This document shows positions 60,923 through 64,000 of a DNA stretch of 64,000 bases, one piece after another (position 1 is the stretch's first letter; each line of letters starts with the position of its first letter). Source of the DNA: Terribacillus halophilus (lineage in GTDB: Bacteria; Bacillota; Bacilli; Bacillales; Amphibacillaceae); NCBI RefSeq assembly GCF_900162685.1, contig NZ_LT727827.1:475971-539970 (forward strand), read 5' to 3'. Both the position numbers and the translations under genes were made by a program. The notes below the pieces were generated by a model. The model searched no databases, had not been told where the DNA came from, and saw nothing but the letters and a program-made list of their open reading frames with translations.

Positions 60923-61765
60923 TTATATTTTATTGGTCAAACGGTACAAATGCAAAGTGAGATAGACCGCCTCTGCTTCTTGTACTGGACGTCTTAACGT
61001 TTGCTGTAATATTTTGACTAGCTTCCAGGCAGTATTATAGCACAATGGATATTCTGTTTTCAATAGATTCAAGATTTTTTCCGGCTCCCGAACTTGCTCT
61101 CCCTGCTTTATCCGATCGATTGTAAATCGAATATGCCGAACAAGCCGAATATAATGGATGCTCTCCCGATCTACTGTAATAGCTAGACTGTCTTCAATCA
61201 CCTTAAACATCATCGCAATCAATCTCGTATATTGGCTTAATTCCCCAACCGGTTGGTTAATACAAGCACTGTGAATATGCAGGGCGATAAAGCCAATTTC
61301 CCCTTCCGGCAGTTGGATACCAAGCCGATCATTTAAAAGCGCTACCGCCTCACTCGCTACTTTGTATTCATTCGGGTAAATGAACTTCGTTTCTACGGCG
61401 AATGGATTTTTTATATCGAGGCCTTGCTCCAGACGCTTCATCGCAAAAGCCAAATGATCGGTCAAGCCAATGTGGATATGTTCGTTAAGCGGCTGCCCCA
61501 TTTGTTCAGCAATCATATAAATGACATCGTTCATCACTGCTACCAGCTCTTCATCGATGTGATCCAACATTTGCATGTAGCTCGTTTGCTCTTTCTCATC
61601 CTGCAGCACAAACAGCTTCTCGAATTCGCCATCTTCTAATTCGCTCCCGGCCTTTTTGCCAAAGCCGACACCTTTGCCAATCAGCACAACTTCCTTTTCT
61701 TCCTGGTTATTGGCAATCAGTACATTATTGTTTAACACCTTTTGCACCGAAAAGGTTCTCCCCAT
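60923..61765 (-). CDS. glcT: transcription antiterminator GlcT
   Basis: 280 aa. The N-terminal RNA-binding CAT domain (about residues 1-60: GRTFSVQKVLNNNVLIA, GKGVGFGKKAG) precedes two PRD domains (about 65-170 and 175-280), with phosphorylatable His in HIHIGLTDHLAFAM and ALHIHSACINQP. It binds the ptsG leader and prevents termination when glucose flows through the PTS. It lies directly upstream of ptsG on the same strand, as in B. subtilis. AAAGGGG precedes the ATG. Confidence 0.92.
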   Translation of the reverse strand: MGRTFSVQKVLNNNVLIANNQEEKEVVLIGKGVGFGKKAGSELEDGEFEKLFVLQDEKEQTSYMQMLDHIDEELVAVMNDVIYMIAEQMGQPLNEHIHIGLTDHLAFAMKRLEQGLDIKNPFAVETKFIYPNEYKVASEAVALLNDRLGIQLPEGEIGFIALHIHSACINQPVGELSQYTRLIAMMFKVIEDSLAITVDRESIHYIRLVRHIRFTIDRIKQGEQVREPEKILNLLKTEYPLCYNTAWKLVKILQQTLRRPVQEAEAVYLTLHLYRLTNKI

Positions 61766-61855
61766 AAGCTATCCCCTTTATTATTTCTATTGCTATTGTA
61801 ATAGATATTTAGACCTTTGTATAATCTTCTGTATCCGCTTTCTTCCTAGTTCAGA

Positions 61856-61890
61856 AGAAGTGTATAGCTCTTTTCGCTATACACTTCTTT
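61856..61890. terminator. hairpin between glcT promoter region and the 164-aa gene
   Basis: AGAAGTGTATAGC (61856-61868) and GCTATACACTTCT (61876-61888) form a perfect stem; the T tracts are short. It follows the stop of the minus-strand 164-aa gene. Confidence 0.7.
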
Positions 61891-62383
61891 ATACTGGTTC
61901 CGGAATAGATCTATGCAATAATAAATCAGCGAAATTCCGTGTGATTGGCAGTGCATCATCCAAGCTGCGGGAAGTTCCATATGCATAAAGGAATGGACTA
62001 TGCTTCTTTTTCTTTATCGCTACACGGCAGCTGGCTTCTTTGTACTTATCCCTGACATCCATACACGCCAGCAGCTGATCAAAAGTCAAAATTGCAATTT
62101 CTCCGCCTAAGAGGTCCTTTTTGCTGCAAATTAACACAAATAACTGCTTTCGCTCTTCCGCCGACCATTGCAGCAGCCGATCGCGTTCTTCCTCAGAAAA
62201 GCGGAAGTTCCATGTACTTGTGGCACTCGTCGCATATTTGGAGTATACCTTCATTCGGTTTGCGCCAGTTTCCAATTGATAAACGCGCCTTTCCTTACTT
62301 TCTTCGATTAAAGCAGGCACAATCTGCATGGATACGAGTTTTGAAAGGAAGGCACCATAATAATGATCGTATTTGTTTAACAT
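61889..62383 (-). CDS. conserved-type hypothetical protein, 164 aa
   Basis: Starts MLNKYDHYYGAFLSKLVSMQ at 62383, where AGGAG lies 10 bases upstream; the open frame to 62506 has no such signal. It is a soluble, basic protein with VPALIEESKERRVYQLETG, FVLICSKKDLLGGEIAILTF and a Lys-rich VAIKKKKHSPF loop. An alpha/beta fold is likely. I recognise no family. Neighbours (glcT-ptsG and an OYE reductase) do not suggest a role. Confidence 0.65.
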   Translation of the reverse strand: MLNKYDHYYGAFLSKLVSMQIVPALIEESKERRVYQLETGANRMKVYSKYATSATSTWNFRFSEEERDRLLQWSAEERKQLFVLICSKKDLLGGEIAILTFDQLLACMDVRDKYKEASCRVAIKKKKHSPFLYAYGTSRSLDDALPITRNFADLLLHRSIPEPV

Positions 62384-62550
62384 GCTGTTCTTACTCCTGT
62401 CTGTGTTATGACAACAGTATAGCATGACTGCAGAACCTTTGGCAGTTGTCTTGTTACAATTGGTAACTCGCTTACGAATGAGCATTTTGTTTGCTACCTT
62501 TTTCACAACTGGCTAGAATAAAATCCATACACGAGGAGGAATCGTAACTT

Positions 62551-63660
62551 ATGAATGAAAAATATGCATCACTTTTCGAAGACTTAACACTGCCAAACGG
62601 CGTTACATTAAAAAATCGGTTCGTGCTTGCTCCGATGACACATTATGCATCCAACCCTGACGGTACGATTTCCGATCAGGAGCTTTCTTATATTGCACAG
62701 CGCTCTAAGGATATTGGAATGGTTATCACTGCTGCATCCAACGTATCCGACAGCGGTAAGGCATTTCCCGGCCAACCATCTGTCGCGCACGATACAGATA
62801 TTCCTGGATTAAAGAAACAGGCAGACGCAATCAAAGCAGAAGGCGCCAAAGCAATTATCCAGTTGCATCACGGTGGACGTGAAGCCGTAGCTGAACTTGT
62901 ACCAAATGGTGACATTGTTGCTCCAAGTTCCGTTGAGAAAGAAGGCACAGTAACTCCGCGCGCATTGGAAACAGCCGAAATAGAGCAAATCATCGCAGAC
63001 TTCGGCGAAGCTACTCGCCGGGCGATTGAGGCTGGCTTTGACGGAGTAGAGATTCATGGAGCAAACGGTTATATCATCCAACAGTTCTTTTCTCCATTTT
63101 CCAACCGTCGTGAAGATGAATGGGGCGAACGCCTGCGCTTCCCGTTAGCAGTTATTGACACTGTTAAAAAAGCAGTAGAGAAACACGGATCAAAAGACTT
63201 TATTATTGGCTATCGCTTCTCTCCAGAAGAACCAGAAACTCCTGGATTGACAATGAAAGAAACATTTGAGCTAGTGGATGCGCTTGTGGAACAGCCACTG
63301 GATTACCTGCATGTATCGCTAATGGACTTTCATTCCAAAGCTCGTCGCGGTGCAGACACAAATGCCAAGCGTATCGACTTGCTGCAAGAGCGCATCAATG
63401 GACGTATTCCATTGATTGGTGTTGGCTCTCTATATTCTGCTGAGGATGTTTCAGCAGCGAAGGCAACAGGTGTACCACTTATCGCGTTAGGCCGTGAAAT
63501 GCTAATTGATCCAGAATTTGCCACGAAGCTTAAAGAAGGCCGTGAAGATGAAATTATTCGCTTAATCGATCCTGCCCGTGAAGATCATCACGGTATTCCT
63601 GAACAACTGTGGAAAATCATTCTCCAAATGAAGGGCTGGGTACCGACAAAAGCAGAGTAA
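62551..63660 (+). CDS. NADH:flavin oxidoreductase, old yellow enzyme family
   Basis: 369-aa TIM-barrel flavoprotein. FMN-binding LKNRFVLAPMTHYAS lies near residue 20, the catalytic-type IQLHHGGREA near 105, VEIHGANGYIIQQFFSPFSNRR near 175, and the late GVGSLYSAEDVSAA and ALGREMLIDP bind FMN phosphate. It reduces activated C=C bonds of electrophiles using NAD(P)H, like YqjM or YqiG. Its Thr-type residue in MTHYAS replaces the Cys of YqjM, which affects redox tuning. CGAGGAGGAATC precedes the ATG. It is a single gene. Confidence 0.88.
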   Translation: MNEKYASLFEDLTLPNGVTLKNRFVLAPMTHYASNPDGTISDQELSYIAQRSKDIGMVITAASNVSDSGKAFPGQPSVAHDTDIPGLKKQADAIKAEGAKAIIQLHHGGREAVAELVPNGDIVAPSSVEKEGTVTPRALETAEIEQIIADFGEATRRAIEAGFDGVEIHGANGYIIQQFFSPFSNRREDEWGERLRFPLAVIDTVKKAVEKHGSKDFIIGYRFSPEEPETPGLTMKETFELVDALVEQPLDYLHVSLMDFHSKARRGADTNAKRIDLLQERINGRIPLIGVGSLYSAEDVSAAKATGVPLIALGREMLIDPEFATKLKEGREDEIIRLIDPAREDHHGIPEQLWKIILQMKGWVPTKAE

Positions 63661-63720
63661 TAGCTACCTGTATTACTTTATGCTTTAATGGAAGAAAAGC
63701 ATCGAAGGAGAGAGTTACAA

Positions 63721-64000
63721 TGGCAAAAATATCAGCACTTGTCCTTAAACCAGAAAGAGACTTCCAAGCCAAGTCCGTACCAGCAGATCCGCAAGGCATC
63801 CAAAAGTTTATCGGCGGTTCACCAATCATGACAAGATTGACAGACGGCATTGTCGTTGTAAGCAATGAAAATGCGACAGAAGAAGATCCATTGAATTTTA
63901 CAATTTTCCAACGTCATAATGATCATGTTCATGAATTGGGCAAGCTATATAGTGATGCTGTATTTGCAGCAGAATCCGAAAAAGGTCTTACCAGCCTGGA
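63721..64000 (+). CDS. hypothetical protein, cut by the window end (DUF3846-like)
   Basis: Frame open from the ATG at 63721 to the last base (93 codons, no stop). GAAGGAGAGAG precedes it. The start MAKISALVLKPERDF and the middle IQKFIGGSPIMTRLTDGIVV with VSNENA loosely recall DUF3846 proteins, whose function is unknown. The likeness is weak. The real length and product lie beyond the window. Confidence 0.6.

Noticed and set aside
1-64000. CRISPR arrays, tRNA or rRNA genes, prophage
   Set aside because: No regularly spaced repeats, no cloverleaf or rRNA-like sequence and no phage structural genes were seen on reading both strands.

Overview
The window is low-GC Firmicute chromosome, most probably from a Bacillaceae species related to Terribacillus, Oceanobacillus or Virgibacillus. 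This rests on many close B. subtilis-type families (coaA, csbB/yfhO/gtcA, guaD, maeA/ywkB, ywtG, niaR, gspA, ppaC, mscL, nadE, ytrAB, glcT/ptsG), strong AGGAGG-like ribosome binding sites, frequent TTG/GTG starts and recognisable SigB, SigD and Fur sites. The genus is a guess. No rRNA, tRNA, CRISPR array or prophage was seen.

Layout. 0-7.8 kb: a TreR/CcpA-type control site at the left edge, coaA, an RpiR regulator, then a leftward operon for a three-component envelope glycosylation system (csbB-gtcA-yfhO) with a lysozyme-like gene, and a HAD phosphatase. 7.8-17.2 kb: a ferredoxin-NADP-reductase-like protein, a frameshifted MHYT-GGDEF-EAL gene, guaD, hxlR, two tiny membrane-protein genes, a glycolate/lactate oxidase and the malic enzyme-malate carrier pair. 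17.2-24.3 kb: a 49-aa stress-type protein, a nitroreductase, a Fur-box ABC exporter, a HAD phosphatase, a sugar porter, and a dispersed repeat split by an IS3-family element. 24.3-35.5 kb: an ABC exporter with an ABC-LytTR regulator, small oxidoreductases, niaR, gspA, aroK, an aldo/keto reductase, ppaC, a DNA glycosylase and an MFS pump. 35.7-49.6 kb: mscL, nadE, SDRs, a cation exporter, a wall peptidase, a lipoprotein, two SigD-type soluble chemoreceptors, a YtxH-like stress protein, an RsbR-type stressosome operon and a nucleoside hydrolase. 49.7-64 kb: a ytrAB-like ABC operon ending in an ECF sigma factor, a second repeat copy, fabI, an 1143-aa membrane protein, ptsG-glcT with its antitermination leader, an unknown gene, an OYE reductase and a gene cut by the window edge.

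Most genes are core or lifestyle genes. Two themes recur. The first is general stress: five SigB-like promoters, gspA, YtxH and RsbR. The second is the cell envelope: CsbB/GtcA/YfhO, the ytr operon, M15 peptidase and MscL. The least ordinary structures are (1) a repeat family with GGGACA/TGTCCC ends whose 20-bp hairpin serves as a gene-end terminator in at least three places, one of them split by an IS with a 3-bp target duplication; (2) a degenerate ABC ATPase fused to a LytTR DNA-binding domain; (3) a single-base frameshift in the MHYT diguanylate cyclase/phosphodiesterase gene; and (4) a ferredoxin-NADP reductase paralogue whose NADPH-binding motif is altered.
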